From: Polaribacter sp. Hel1_33_78
Lineage (GTDB): Bacteria > Bacteroidota > Bacteroidia > Flavobacteriales > Flavobacteriaceae
DNA: 64,000 bases
NCBI RefSeq assembly: GCF_900106075.1
Contig: NZ_LT629794.1
Span: 1,840,001 to 1,904,000, forward strand
Direction: 5' to 3'
Shown in pieces: positions 53,531 through 62,708 of the stretch. Position 1 is the stretch's first letter. Each line of letters starts with the position of its first letter. Under the pieces are notes generated by a model. The model ran no database searches. It saw nothing but the letters and a program-made list of their open reading frames with translations, and was not told the origin of the DNA. Position numbers and translations under genes: made by a program.

Positions 53531-54040
53531 CTATTTGTTTTTCGTAAAAGTATCGGCTAACTCGGACATCTTGTTAATGTCTATATTACCTGTTAAAGAG
53601 ATAACCATAGCTTCAGACATTTTATTTGTTTTTTTACTGATACCTTTAACAAACATTAAAACTTCGCTAACATAATCTTTGTTTTTACTTGCTTTTACAT
53701 AAATTTTTACACGAGAGTCATCTTCTTTAATGCGCATTAACTCTGTTAAATTCTGTTTTTTAATGGCAGTATTTACCATGTTACCCATTTTACTTGCTAC
53801 AGCTATGTTTTCTGTAGAAAACATTTTAAATTCTTTTAAATCTTGAATCATTTGAAAGACTTTCATTCCTTCATTATCATCAATCTTTATATTTTTGAAC
53901 TTAGAGATTAACTCAAAAGCGTCTTTGGTTACAACAACAACATCTACCCCATCCATATCTTCTAAGGCCTCAAAAAATGATTGCGCATTGGTCACCATTG
54001 GAGCAACTACGAATGCTATTAATACTAATATTTTTTTCAT
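53531..54040 (-). CDS. DUF4252 periplasmic protein
   Basis: A 169-residue protein with signal peptide MKKILVLIAFVVAPMVTNAQ, then DUF4252: VVVVTKDAFELISKFKNIKI, FQMIQDLKEFKMFSTENI, SEVLMFVKGI and VISLTGNIDINKMSELADTF. It lacks a lipobox, unlike its downstream paralog, so the pair would consist of a soluble and a lipid-anchored form. Confidence 0.85.
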   Translation of the reverse strand: MKKILVLIAFVVAPMVTNAQSFFEALEDMDGVDVVVVTKDAFELISKFKNIKIDDNEGMKVFQMIQDLKEFKMFSTENIAVASKMGNMVNTAIKKQNLTELMRIKEDDSRVKIYVKASKNKDYVSEVLMFVKGISKKTNKMSEAMVISLTGNIDINKMSELADTFTKNK

Positions 54041-54081
54041 GATTTCTTTGTTTACTTGGTTCTATTAATTTCTACTTGGTT

Positions 54082-54504
54082 TTATTTTAATATTTTATTT
54101 ACAGTGTTTTCATAAGTATATAAACTCGCGACTGCATTTTCTCCTTTTTTAAGGTTTGAAGATAACAATCTTAATCCTTTACTTATTTGTTCAAACTGTT
54201 TTTTTGCCTGGTGCTTTTCATATTCTTGTTTGCCAATAAATACACTAAACAAAAGCATTACTGATGCCGCTACAGATAACCATTTAAAGTTTCTTTTTTT
54301 AGATTTCTTAGGTTCTAACTCAATGGTTTTTGTATAAGTTTCATCTTTGGCAGAAGCAAAATAATTAAACATAAACGCATATTCTTGCAAATGAGGTGCA
54401 ACAGAACCTTCTTTAAAATAGTTTTTTAAGGTTGTTTCTTCTTGCAAAGTAGTTTCTGCATCTAAGTATTTTTCTACTAATTTTTCTATGTTAGCTAACT
54501 CCAT
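54082..54504 (-). CDS. Single-helix membrane protein, probable anti-sigma factor
   Basis: A 140-residue protein: an acidic helical cytosolic part (1-70) with the typical ENIEKLVEKYLDAETTLQEE-like start (VEKYLDAETTLQEETTL), one membrane helix (73-91) and a helical outer part. It overlaps the ECF sigma gene by 14 bases. Position and layout suggest it holds the sigma factor until a signal arrives, though no ASD zinc motif (HxxxCxxC) is present. Confidence 0.75.
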   Translation of the reverse strand: MELANIEKLVEKYLDAETTLQEETTLKNYFKEGSVAPHLQEYAFMFNYFASAKDETYTKTIELEPKKSKKRNFKWLSVAASVMLLFSVFIGKQEYEKHQAKKQFEQISKGLRLLSSNLKKGENAVASLYTYENTVNKILK

Positions 54505-55000
54505 AGTTGTGTTTTTTAATGAGTTCTTCTCGTATTGTTTTTCTTGCTCTAGATAATGCCACCCGAACTGCTGTTGGTTTCATATCTACCATTATACAGA
54601 TTTCTTTAAAATCATATTGTTCAACATCTCTTAATTGAATAATAATTTTTTGTTGTTCTGGTAATTTCTCTATCAATTTGTGCACTTGGTTTACACTGTC
54701 TTGATATTCCATCTTTTTATCTAAAGATGTTTCTTTCTCTTTATAATTACTGTGAATTAATGTTAAATTACTTGCTTGTTTTGATTTTAATCTGTCATAA
54801 CAATAATTTTTTGTCATCGTCATTGCAAACGCCTCAACATTTTTGTAATCAGCAATTTTCTCTTTACTTCTCCACAATTTAAAATACAATTCTTGAGTAG
54901 CATCTTCAGCTTCCTCCGCAGAAACTAGCAACCTTTTTGCTAATCTAAAGACCTTATCTTTAAATGGTAAAACTACTTTTAAAAAGTCTGATTGGTTCAT
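54491..55000 (-). CDS. ECF RNA polymerase sigma factor
   Basis: A 169-residue sigma-70-family protein: region 2 at about 10-80 (FRLAKRLLVSAEEAEDATQE, LYFKLWRSKEKI, NVEAFAMTMTKNYCYDRLKS) and region 4 at about 105-160 (IEKLPEQQKIIIQLRDVEQY, DFKEICIMVDMKPTAVRVAL, SRARKTIRE). It leads the operon with the membrane protein and two DUF4252 genes, which are probably its regulators or targets. Confidence 0.93.
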   Translation of the reverse strand: MNQSDFLKVVLPFKDKVFRLAKRLLVSAEEAEDATQELYFKLWRSKEKIADYKNVEAFAMTMTKNYCYDRLKSKQASNLTLIHSNYKEKETSLDKKMEYQDSVNQVHKLIEKLPEQQKIIIQLRDVEQYDFKEICIMVDMKPTAVRVALSRARKTIREELIKKHNYGVS

Positions 55001-55155
55001 TATTTATGTTTGCTTTTCTAATATTTTTTTATCTCTTATATCAGATTTACATGATTACGACGAAACAAAATTTATTTTGTTACAAGCAAATTATAAAAAA
55101 ATACTAAATATGTTTAAATTGCGTTAAATTTATCACAATAACCATAAATACTTAA

Positions 55156-56625
55156 ATGAGGGATTTTTTTAGAATTATTTGCCTTATAATATTAACATAC
55201 ATCTTTACTAGTTGCTCAAAAGAATACGAAATTCCTCAAAACTTAGTTATTCATGATTTTGTTTGGAAAGGTTTAAATGCATATTATTTGCATCAAGATG
55301 AAATTACCGATTTGGCTGATACACGTTTTAATTCTGATAAAAACCTAAATACTTACTTAACTACGTTTACTGATTATAACACGTTGTTTTCAAGTTTATT
55401 AATTCCTTCGGATATAAAATCGAATTTAATAGAAGACTATAATATTATTGTTGATCCTGAATTGAGAACTTCGTTTACAACTGGTTTAGAATTTGGTTTA
55501 ATTAAAGAGCAAGATTCAGATACTGTAGTTGGTTATGTTTTGGATATCCTTCCACTTTCCTACGCATCCACTCAGGTAATTTCTAGAGGCGATTATTTTT
55601 CTGCTATTGTAAATATAGATAACGACACACTAAATTTAACAAAGGAAAATTATGAAGATTTATTATTAAATTATAATCAAGACACTTTAAAATTAGTAAT
55701 GGTAGATTATGATGGAAAAGATGTAGCACTAAAGAGTAAAAAGACTGAATTAGTGAAAAAAAATTATACGCATAACCCTATGAGGTTAGAAAATACTTTC
55801 TTATCTGATGGTAATACTATAGGGTACTTAATGTATCATAATGATTTTTCAAAAAATTATATAAATAATTTAAATAATACATTCTTAAATTTTAAAAATA
55901 AACAAGTAAGTGAACTAATTTTAGATTTAAGATATAATATTGGCGGTGGTAGTTTTGCGAAAAATATTTCACAAATTTCGAGTATGATTTCAGGTCAATT
56001 TATAAATGAAGTTCTCATTAAAGAAAAATGGAATGTAAAAGCACAACCTTGGTTTTTAGCAAATCAACCAGACTCTTTATTGACGAGATTTCCAGAATCG
56101 TTAAATACAACAACCAATATTAATAGCTTAAATTTGACAGATGTATATATCATTTTAAATGGTGATAATTTTACGGGGTCATCAGCCATTGAATTGTTAA
56201 TTAACAGTTTAAAATCACACATAAATGTACACCTTATTGGAAATCAAACTGCCGGTAATAGTACTGGCTCTATTACACTATACAATTCAGATGACTATAA
56301 TTTTCCTTTAAAAAACAACGCTCACACAGTCGCTTTGCAACCAGTTGTTTTAAGTTTTCTAAATAAAAACGATGAAAGCTATGAAAACGGATTTGCACCA
56401 AATTTAGCACTTTGTGCAAATGAAGATATTTTAAATTTAGGTGTTTTAGGCAAAACCTCAGACCCCATTTTGCATAAAGTTATAGAATATATTTCTACAA
56501 GAAACACAGGCACAAATAATATATGTAATCCTAATAATTTTGAGTATTTATTTAATACTATTAGTGCTCAAAGAGAAATTGATCATGGTGTGTTTATACG
56601 TCAAGATTTACCAAATACCAATTAA
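55156..56625 (+). CDS. S41-family protease homolog, lipoprotein, catalytic Lys missing
   Basis: A 489-residue lipoprotein (lipobox FTSC, Cys20). N-terminal helical part with FVWKGLNAYYLHQDEITDLA, a degenerate PDZ near 105-190, and the S41 core from 205: LILDLRYNIGGG, GSSAIELLIN with Ser343, and LIGNQTAGNSTGS. In S41 enzymes the general-base Lys lies 25 residues after the Ser; here it is Asn368. It is therefore probably inactive as a protease. Two bases separate it from an intact paralog. Confidence 0.9.
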   Translation: MRDFFRIICLIILTYIFTSCSKEYEIPQNLVIHDFVWKGLNAYYLHQDEITDLADTRFNSDKNLNTYLTTFTDYNTLFSSLLIPSDIKSNLIEDYNIIVDPELRTSFTTGLEFGLIKEQDSDTVVGYVLDILPLSYASTQVISRGDYFSAIVNIDNDTLNLTKENYEDLLLNYNQDTLKLVMVDYDGKDVALKSKKTELVKKNYTHNPMRLENTFLSDGNTIGYLMYHNDFSKNYINNLNNTFLNFKNKQVSELILDLRYNIGGGSFAKNISQISSMISGQFINEVLIKEKWNVKAQPWFLANQPDSLLTRFPESLNTTTNINSLNLTDVYIILNGDNFTGSSAIELLINSLKSHINVHLIGNQTAGNSTGSITLYNSDDYNFPLKNNAHTVALQPVVLSFLNKNDESYENGFAPNLALCANEDILNLGVLGKTSDPILHKVIEYISTRNTGTNNICNPNNFEYLFNTISAQREIDHGVFIRQDLPNTN

Positions 56626-56627
56626 GA

Positions 56628-58100
56628 ATGAAGAGATTTTTTACAATCAGTGTTTTAACTATCATTTTTTTATTTACTTCTTGTGAAAAAACAAAAACTT
56701 ACGGAGTTGATGTAAATGTAAATGATGAAATTAACTATTTTATTTGGAAAGGTTTGAATACCTTTTATTTATGGCAACAAGATGTACCTGATTTAGCTGA
56801 TAAGCGATTTGCAAATTTCGCTGACTTATATCTCTATTTTCGTGGATATTCTTCACCTGAGGATGTGTTTGAAAATTTACGCTACGAGCCAGGAACTATA
56901 GATCGTTTTTCTTGGATCGTGAATGATTATGTTGCTTTAGAAAATTCTTTTCAAGGAATTAATCTAAGTAATGGAATGGAATTTGGACTAGTGAAATATA
57001 AGAATGAATCTGATAATGTTTTTGGCTATGTGCGTTATGTCGTTGCTAATTCTGATGCAGAGTCTAAAGGCGTTTCTAGAGGCAATATTTTTAACTCTAT
57101 AGATGGTACTCAATTAACATTAACGAATTACCAAAGTTTATTATTTAATGATAACAATAGTTATACAGTTGGGTTTGCTGCTTATAATAATGGCTCTCCA
57201 AACTCTAATAGTAATGCTGTTTTATTAACAAAAGAAGAAATACAAGAAAATCCTGTTGCCATCACTAAAGTTTTTACTGAAGGAACTAAAAAAATAGGTT
57301 ACCTGTTATACAATCAATTTGCTAAAAATTATGATAGTCAATTAAATGCTGCCTTCTCTAATTTTAAATCAGAAGGTATTAACGAATTAATTATTGATTT
57401 AAGATATAACGGTGGAGGCTCTGTAAGCACTGCAACCTATTTAGGAAGCATGGTTACTGGCCAGTTTAATGGGGCTTTATACTCTCAAGAAATCTGGAAT
57501 GATAAAGTTAAAAGTGCTTTACCTGAAGAAAGATTTTTAAATTACTTTACAGATGAAATTAGAAATACCGATTCTCAAGGAAATTTAATTTTACAAGAAA
57601 CTATTAATAGTTTAGGTTTAGATAATGTTTATTTTATAACAACATATAGCTCTGCCTCTGCCTCAGAATTGGTTATAAATTCTCTAAGCTCTCATATAAA
57701 CGTGCAATTAGTTGGTAAAACTACGAGAGGAAAACAAGTGGGGTCGATTACTTTGTATGATTCTGACAACTTACAAAAAAGTGGCAGCAACCTTAATTCA
57801 AAGCACAAATATGCAATGCAACCTTTGGTTTTAGAAATAAGTAATAAAGACAATAAAAATTATCCTGATGGAATTATTCCAGGAAATACTTTACCAGGGA
57901 TAGAATTAGGGGAAGATTATAATAATTTAGGAGTTCTTGGAGAACGTTCAGATCCTTTATTAGATAGAACTCTAGTTTATATTACAACAGGGTCTAAAGG
58001 AAATCAAAAAACAATTGTTTCTCATGATTTTAATGAAGTTTACAACTCAAAATTAGCAACACCTGCAAAAGATTATATGTTTATCGAATTTAAAAAGTAA
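56628..58100 (+). CDS. S41-family C-terminal processing protease, lipoprotein
   Basis: A 490-residue lipoprotein (lipobox FTSC, Cys19), clearly paralogous to the preceding gene over its whole length. PDZ-like region 105-200, S41 core: LIIDLRYNGGGS, SASELVIN with Ser344, and VGKTTRGKQVGS with Lys369, the complete Ser-Lys dyad at the expected spacing. Likely degrades or trims proteins on the periplasmic face. Tandem with the dead copy, so the pair may act as a complex. A weak terminator follows at 58119-58142. Confidence 0.92.
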   Translation: MKRFFTISVLTIIFLFTSCEKTKTYGVDVNVNDEINYFIWKGLNTFYLWQQDVPDLADKRFANFADLYLYFRGYSSPEDVFENLRYEPGTIDRFSWIVNDYVALENSFQGINLSNGMEFGLVKYKNESDNVFGYVRYVVANSDAESKGVSRGNIFNSIDGTQLTLTNYQSLLFNDNNSYTVGFAAYNNGSPNSNSNAVLLTKEEIQENPVAITKVFTEGTKKIGYLLYNQFAKNYDSQLNAAFSNFKSEGINELIIDLRYNGGGSVSTATYLGSMVTGQFNGALYSQEIWNDKVKSALPEERFLNYFTDEIRNTDSQGNLILQETINSLGLDNVYFITTYSSASASELVINSLSSHINVQLVGKTTRGKQVGSITLYDSDNLQKSGSNLNSKHKYAMQPLVLEISNKDNKNYPDGIIPGNTLPGIELGEDYNNLGVLGERSDPLLDRTLVYITTGSKGNQKTIVSHDFNEVYNSKLATPAKDYMFIEFKK

Positions 58101-58118
58101 TCCCAAACATAAAATATA

Positions 58119-58142
58119 AATTCAGCTAAAAAGCTGGATTTA
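58119..58142 (+). terminator. Weak hairpin after the S41 pair
   Basis: AATTCAGCT, loop AAAA, AGCTGGATT (one G-T), followed by a short T-rich patch. Confidence 0.4.
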
Positions 58143-58193
58143 TTAATGGCATAAAACTTAGCTTTCTATACCTGCTCTTTCATTCTTAATTTG

Positions 58194-59114
58194 TTATGAT
58201 AATACATCAGGTCTGAATTCAGTCATTAATTCCTCTCTTTTAGATTTGGCATATTTAAAACCAGATTTCCACCATTTACGCATCAACTTTTGGTCAAAAA
58301 CTAAAGAATTTGTTGTTAAAACTGTTGGTGTATAATAAATATTCAATTTTACACCCTTGTGGTTTGCTGCTAATTTTCCAATAGTTATATTATGTTTTTC
58401 GACGTGAGCAAGCATAAAATCAAAAACATCAAACAGCAATGAAAAAGGATTTTTAGAAGGTATTTTGTTAATCTGAGTAACTTCAGTTTCCAAGATAATA
58501 GCATCAATTTCTGTTGCCCCTCTTAAAATTGCTTCTCTTATTGGCACTAAAGCACCAAACCCCCCATCTGCATATTGACAATGATTTTTTTCCAATAAAC
58601 TCATGAAAGGCACATAGTTGCAAGAACCCCAAATCCAGTCACAAAAATCTTCATAAGAACAATCATTACTAGATTTATATTCGATTTGATTAGCGGTTAA
58701 ATTGGAAACTGTTACCACAACCTCTTTATCCGTTTTCTGAATTTCTTCAAACATCTTTCTTGAAACATTTTCTTTTATCAACTTCCGTAAGTTTTTACTT
58801 TCGCCAAATGTTTTTCTTCCGTTTAAAAAGTTCCAAAGCGTATTTAAATGGTTAATACTTACTACTTTTTCCCCAGCGACCCTTTTAATATGAAAAGGAT
58901 TATTACTGAAAATAGTTTTTTGATTTACGTTCGTATAAAGTTCTTTTAATTCATCTAACATACCCAAAGCCAGATGCGACACCATTAAACTACCCGTAGA
59001 TGTACCTACAAACAAATCATAATCTCTATTTTCTTTTTTCATTAAATATTGTGCAACTCCTCCTGCAAATGCTCCTTTACTTCCTCCTCCAGAAATTACC
59101 AATGCTTTTTTCAT
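58194..59114 (-). CDS. Patatin-like phospholipase
   Basis: A 306-residue lipid hydrolase with the Ser-Asp dyad: oxyanion loop SGGGSKGAF (8-16), nucleophile elbow GTSTG (about 37-41) and DGGFG (Asp in about 188-192). Members cleave acyl chains from phospholipids. No signal peptide, so cytoplasmic. Divergent from the YCF48-like gene by 46 bases. Confidence 0.92.
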   Translation of the reverse strand: MKKALVISGGGSKGAFAGGVAQYLMKKENRDYDLFVGTSTGSLMVSHLALGMLDELKELYTNVNQKTIFSNNPFHIKRVAGEKVVSINHLNTLWNFLNGRKTFGESKNLRKLIKENVSRKMFEEIQKTDKEVVVTVSNLTANQIEYKSSNDCSYEDFCDWIWGSCNYVPFMSLLEKNHCQYADGGFGALVPIREAILRGATEIDAIILETEVTQINKIPSKNPFSLLFDVFDFMLAHVEKHNITIGKLAANHKGVKLNIYYTPTVLTTNSLVFDQKLMRKWWKSGFKYAKSKREELMTEFRPDVLS

Positions 59115-59160
59115 AAACTACAAATGATTTGTTTAATTTAGTCGTATAAAAATATCAAAA

Positions 59161-60204
59161 ATGAAAAGAATATCAATATTAATATTCACTTTCCTAATAA
59201 TCATTTCTTGTTCGAGTGAATACATACCAAGAATTATTGAAAATATTGAAATCCAAGAATTTAAAATAGACAGCACAAATATCAGAGCAATACAAGGAAC
59301 CAATTCAGAAACAATTTATTATGTAGGCTCTAAGGGCGATTTTGGTTTTACAGCAGATGGAGGGAAATCTTGGTTAATAAAACACATTACCTATCAAGAT
59401 TCTATCATTCCAAACTTTAGAAGTTTAGCCAAAAATGGCGATAACCTATTTGCGCTTTCAATTGCGAATCCCGCATTATTGTATAAAATTTCTAAAAATA
59501 AAACAGCCTTAGTTTATACTGAAAATCATAAAAAAGCATTCTATGATGCATTACAATTTTTTGATGATGGTAAACACGGAATTGCGGTTGGAGATCCAAC
59601 AGAAGAATGTGCGTCCATTATTTTAACTTCCGACGGAGGTAACTCTTGGCGCAAAATCTCATGTGCAAATTTGCCAAAATTTGCAGAAGGAGAAGCTTTT
59701 TTTGCAGCAAGTAATACGAACATTAAAACAATGGGAAGTACAGTTTGGGTTGCTTCTGGCGGAACAAAAGCACGTGTTTTAAAATCTGAAGATTATGGCG
59801 TTACTTGGGACATTTTTGAAACACCAATTATTCAAGGAAATGGACCTCAAGGAATCTATTCAATTGATTTTACTGATGAAAAAAATGGAATTGTAATTGG
59901 TGGGGATTATTCTAAACCCGAAGAAAACAAGGGCAATAAAGCAATTACAAAAGATGGTGGAAAAACTTGGACTTTAGTTGCCAATAATCAAAATCCGAAT
60001 TATAAAAGTTGTGTGCAATATGTGCCTAACACAAATGGAAAAGAAGTTTTCGCTGTTGGTAAAACAGGCATTTCGTTTTCCAATGATTCAGGAAATACTT
60101 GGACAGAAGTTTCTAAAGAATCTTATTATACCATTAAATTTGTAGATAAAGATACTGCTTGGTTAAGTGGTTCTCAAAAAATTGGAAAACTGATTTTAAA
60201 ATAA
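59161..60204 (+). CDS. YCF48/BNR-repeat lipoprotein
   Basis: A 347-residue lipoprotein (lipobox IISC, Cys17). At least four SxDGGxxW-type BNR/Asp-box turns are visible: TADGGKSW, TSDGGNSW, SEDYGVTW, TKDGGKTW and SNDSGNTW, which indicate a beta-propeller like the YCF48 photosystem-assembly proteins and sialidases. Catalytic residues of sialidases are not evident. The stop abuts the next ATG, so the following gene is co-transcribed. Role probably in protein binding or folding at the envelope. Confidence 0.88.
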   Translation: MKRISILIFTFLIIISCSSEYIPRIIENIEIQEFKIDSTNIRAIQGTNSETIYYVGSKGDFGFTADGGKSWLIKHITYQDSIIPNFRSLAKNGDNLFALSIANPALLYKISKNKTALVYTENHKKAFYDALQFFDDGKHGIAVGDPTEECASIILTSDGGNSWRKISCANLPKFAEGEAFFAASNTNIKTMGSTVWVASGGTKARVLKSEDYGVTWDIFETPIIQGNGPQGIYSIDFTDEKNGIVIGGDYSKPEENKGNKAITKDGGKTWTLVANNQNPNYKSCVQYVPNTNGKEVFAVGKTGISFSNDSGNTWTEVSKESYYTIKFVDKDTAWLSGSQKIGKLILK

Positions 60205-60762
60205 ATGAGAACATCAATTTTAATACTTTTTACTATACTCCTCTATTTTTCTTGCAAGAAACAATCAGAAGTTCATGAAGCTTTTAATTGTAATTCATCA
60301 ACCTTTAAAAATTTGGAAGAAGTTGAAGGTCTTAAAAACATGTTTTCTGTAAAACTTCCTGAAAATTGGAAAATCAATTTATATCAAGATGAAATACAAT
60401 CATCAATTTTTGCAGCAGATACAACTATACAGCTTACAGAAACTGTTTTATTAGATGTAACTTTTATCAATAATAATGTAAATTTTGATGACGCTTTTAT
60501 GCTTGATCAAGAACAAGACAACTTAGCAAGAAGCTTGGTGAAAACAAAATCAAAAAAAATTACACTTTTAGAAAAACCATCTATTTATATTATTTATAAA
60601 GGAAATAAAGGGCAATTTAATTATCAAACTTGTCATGTTTTCATCAAAATAAATGAACAAAATTTCATCTTTGCAAAAATAGAAGTTTATGGAGATTCTA
60701 TTGTAAATCAAAGATTTTGCAACGCTTTCTCATTAATCGAAAACCTTAAAATACATCAATAA
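60205..60762 (+). CDS. Uncharacterised small lipoprotein
   Basis: A 185-residue lipoprotein: signal peptide MRTSILILFTILLYFSCKK with Cys17, then a mixed strand/helix domain (FSVKLPENWKINLYQDEIQS; FIFAKIEVYGDS). The FSVKLPENW start recalls PsbP/MOG1-like folds that begin with a similar phrase, but this is only a loose likeness. Start codon directly abuts the upstream stop, and peptidase T starts three bases after its end. Confidence 0.75.
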   Translation: MRTSILILFTILLYFSCKKQSEVHEAFNCNSSTFKNLEEVEGLKNMFSVKLPENWKINLYQDEIQSSIFAADTTIQLTETVLLDVTFINNNVNFDDAFMLDQEQDNLARSLVKTKSKKITLLEKPSIYIIYKGNKGQFNYQTCHVFIKINEQNFIFAKIEVYGDSIVNQRFCNAFSLIENLKIHQ

Positions 60763-60764
60763 AA

Positions 60765-62006
60765 ATGATTCATAAACAACATATCATAGATCGCTTCATA
60801 AAATACGTAACTATCGATACAGAGTCAGATCCTAATAACCCTGAATTTCCTAGTACAGAAAACCAATGGAATTTAGCAAAAGTTTTAGAAAAAGAACTCA
60901 ACCAAATTGGTATGCAAGAAGTTGAGTTGGATAAAAATTGTTACATCATGGCAACTTTGCCAAGTAACTTAAATTATAAAGTGCCAACAATCGGTTTTGT
61001 AGCACATATAGATACAAGTCCAGATTTTACAGGCGCAAATGTAAAACCCCAAATTATCGAAAATTATAATGGAAAAGACATCACTTTAAACAAAGAAAAG
61101 AACATTATTTTATCTCCAGATTATTTCGAGGATTTATTGCAATACAAAGGTCAAACCATAATTACCACTGATGGAACCACTCTTCTAGGAGCAGATGATA
61201 AAGGCGGAGTTACAGAAATTGTAACAGCTATGGAATATTTAATTAACCATCCAGAAATTAAACACGGTAAAATTAGAATTTGTTTTACACCTGACGAAGA
61301 AGTTGGTAAAGGAGCCCATTTATTTGATGTAGAAAAATTTGGTGCAAAATGGGCATATACCATGGATGGCAGTCAAATAGGAGAATTAGAATATGAAAAT
61401 TTTAATGCTGCAAGCGCAAAAGTTACCATTACAGGAAAAATTGTACATCCAGGTTATGCAAAGGGAAAAATGATCAATTCAATTTTGATTGCTAATGAAT
61501 ATATTGCTGCAGTTCCAGAAAATGAAGTCCCAGAAAAAACTGCGGGATATGAAGGTTTTTTCCATTTACATGATTTAAATGGAAATGTAGAAAAAACTGT
61601 TTTAGAGTATATAGTTAGGGATCATGATTTTTCATTGTTTGAAAAAAGAAAAGAGTTACTTCAAAAAATTGCCTCCGATTTCAACAAACGTTTACACCAA
61701 GATTTGGTTAAAGTTGAAATCAAAAATCAATATTTTAATATGAAAGAGAAAATAACCCCAGTTATGCATATTGTTGATATTGTTGAAGAAGTAATGAAGG
61801 ATATTGATATTACTCCCTTGATAAAACCTATTAGAGGTGGTACAGATGGTTCTCAGCTTTCTTATAAAGGTTTGCCTTGTCCTAATATTTTTGCTGGAGG
61901 ACATAATTTTCATGGACGATTCGAGTATATTCCGGCAGAATCTATGATCAAGGCAACCGAAGTAATTATTGGTATAGCACAAAAAGTTTCTGAAAAATTT
62001 AAATAA
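60765..62006 (+). CDS. pepT: Peptidase T (tripeptide aminopeptidase)
   Basis: A 413-residue M20-family zinc exopeptidase. Zinc ligands and catalytic residues lie in AHIDTSPDF (His, Asp), TLLGADDKGG (bridging Asp), TPDEEVGKG (catalytic Glu pair), TMDGSQIGE (Asp) and GGHNFHG (last His). PIRGGTDGSQLS and the length agree with PepT. It releases the N-terminal residue from tripeptides in the cytoplasm. It may share a transcript with the two lipoprotein genes before it. Confidence 0.95.
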   Translation: MIHKQHIIDRFIKYVTIDTESDPNNPEFPSTENQWNLAKVLEKELNQIGMQEVELDKNCYIMATLPSNLNYKVPTIGFVAHIDTSPDFTGANVKPQIIENYNGKDITLNKEKNIILSPDYFEDLLQYKGQTIITTDGTTLLGADDKGGVTEIVTAMEYLINHPEIKHGKIRICFTPDEEVGKGAHLFDVEKFGAKWAYTMDGSQIGELEYENFNAASAKVTITGKIVHPGYAKGKMINSILIANEYIAAVPENEVPEKTAGYEGFFHLHDLNGNVEKTVLEYIVRDHDFSLFEKRKELLQKIASDFNKRLHQDLVKVEIKNQYFNMKEKITPVMHIVDIVEEVMKDIDITPLIKPIRGGTDGSQLSYKGLPCPNIFAGGHNFHGRFEYIPAESMIKATEVIIGIAQKVSEKFK

Positions 62007-62127
62007 AACTAAATATCTAAAGTTAATATTTCAATCCAACTTTTTTATAATTAAATTCCTTCTTTAAAAATAAACAGAATGGTTTTCTTCGGCATAAAAC
62101 TAATTTTAGATGAAATATGAAAATTGT

Positions 62128-62667
62128 TTATGACAATTCAGGTTTTTTACCTTTTACGTTTTCGTAAAAAGAATAAAAGAATTTAAAGTCTTTTTCTTGA
62201 TCATCAGTCGGATAATAAGGTTCCGATATTTTAATCTTCTTATTTTCAAAATCCAAAGTTGCCATAACTATAGGAACCTTTGCTCCTTTTGCTATGAAAT
62301 AGAAGCCTGTTTTCCACTTTTCCACTTTTTTTCTTGTTCCCTCCGGCGATAACCCAAGAATAAACTTACTCTTGCTATTAAATATTTGCACAATAGCATC
62401 TACTAAATTATTACTTTTACTTCTATCTACGGGGGTACCTCCTAATGCTCGAAAGAAAAACCCGAAGGGACCATTAAAAAGAGAATTTTTACCAATAAAA
62501 TGAATCATAGTACCAGAAGCCATCCTAGCTAAGATGGCAATAGGAAAATCAATCCAACTAGTATGTGGCGCTGCTATAACTACATATTTTTTTATTTCTT
62601 TAGAAAAATCTCCTTCTAACTTCCAACCCAAAATACTAAATAAGATAAATCTTGCAAATCCTTTCAT
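62128..62667 (-). CDS. 1-acyl-glycerol-3-phosphate acyltransferase family protein
   Basis: A 179-residue membrane-associated PlsC-type acyltransferase. HTSWID (His35...Asp40) is the HX4D catalytic motif, and SPEGTRKK (about 108) binds the phosphate; GGTPVDRS lies between. It is shorter than PlsC (about 240) and belongs to the short class often called lysophospholipid acyltransferase-like. It begins 41 bases from, and divergent to, rmuC. Confidence 0.88.
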   Translation of the reverse strand: MKGFARFILFSILGWKLEGDFSKEIKKYVVIAAPHTSWIDFPIAILARMASGTMIHFIGKNSLFNGPFGFFFRALGGTPVDRSKSNNLVDAIVQIFNSKSKFILGLSPEGTRKKVEKWKTGFYFIAKGAKVPIVMATLDFENKKIKISEPYYPTDDQEKDFKFFYSFYENVKGKKPELS

Positions 62668-62708
62668 TGTGTCTTTTAAAAGTGATAAATTTAAGGACTT
62701 AATTTGAT

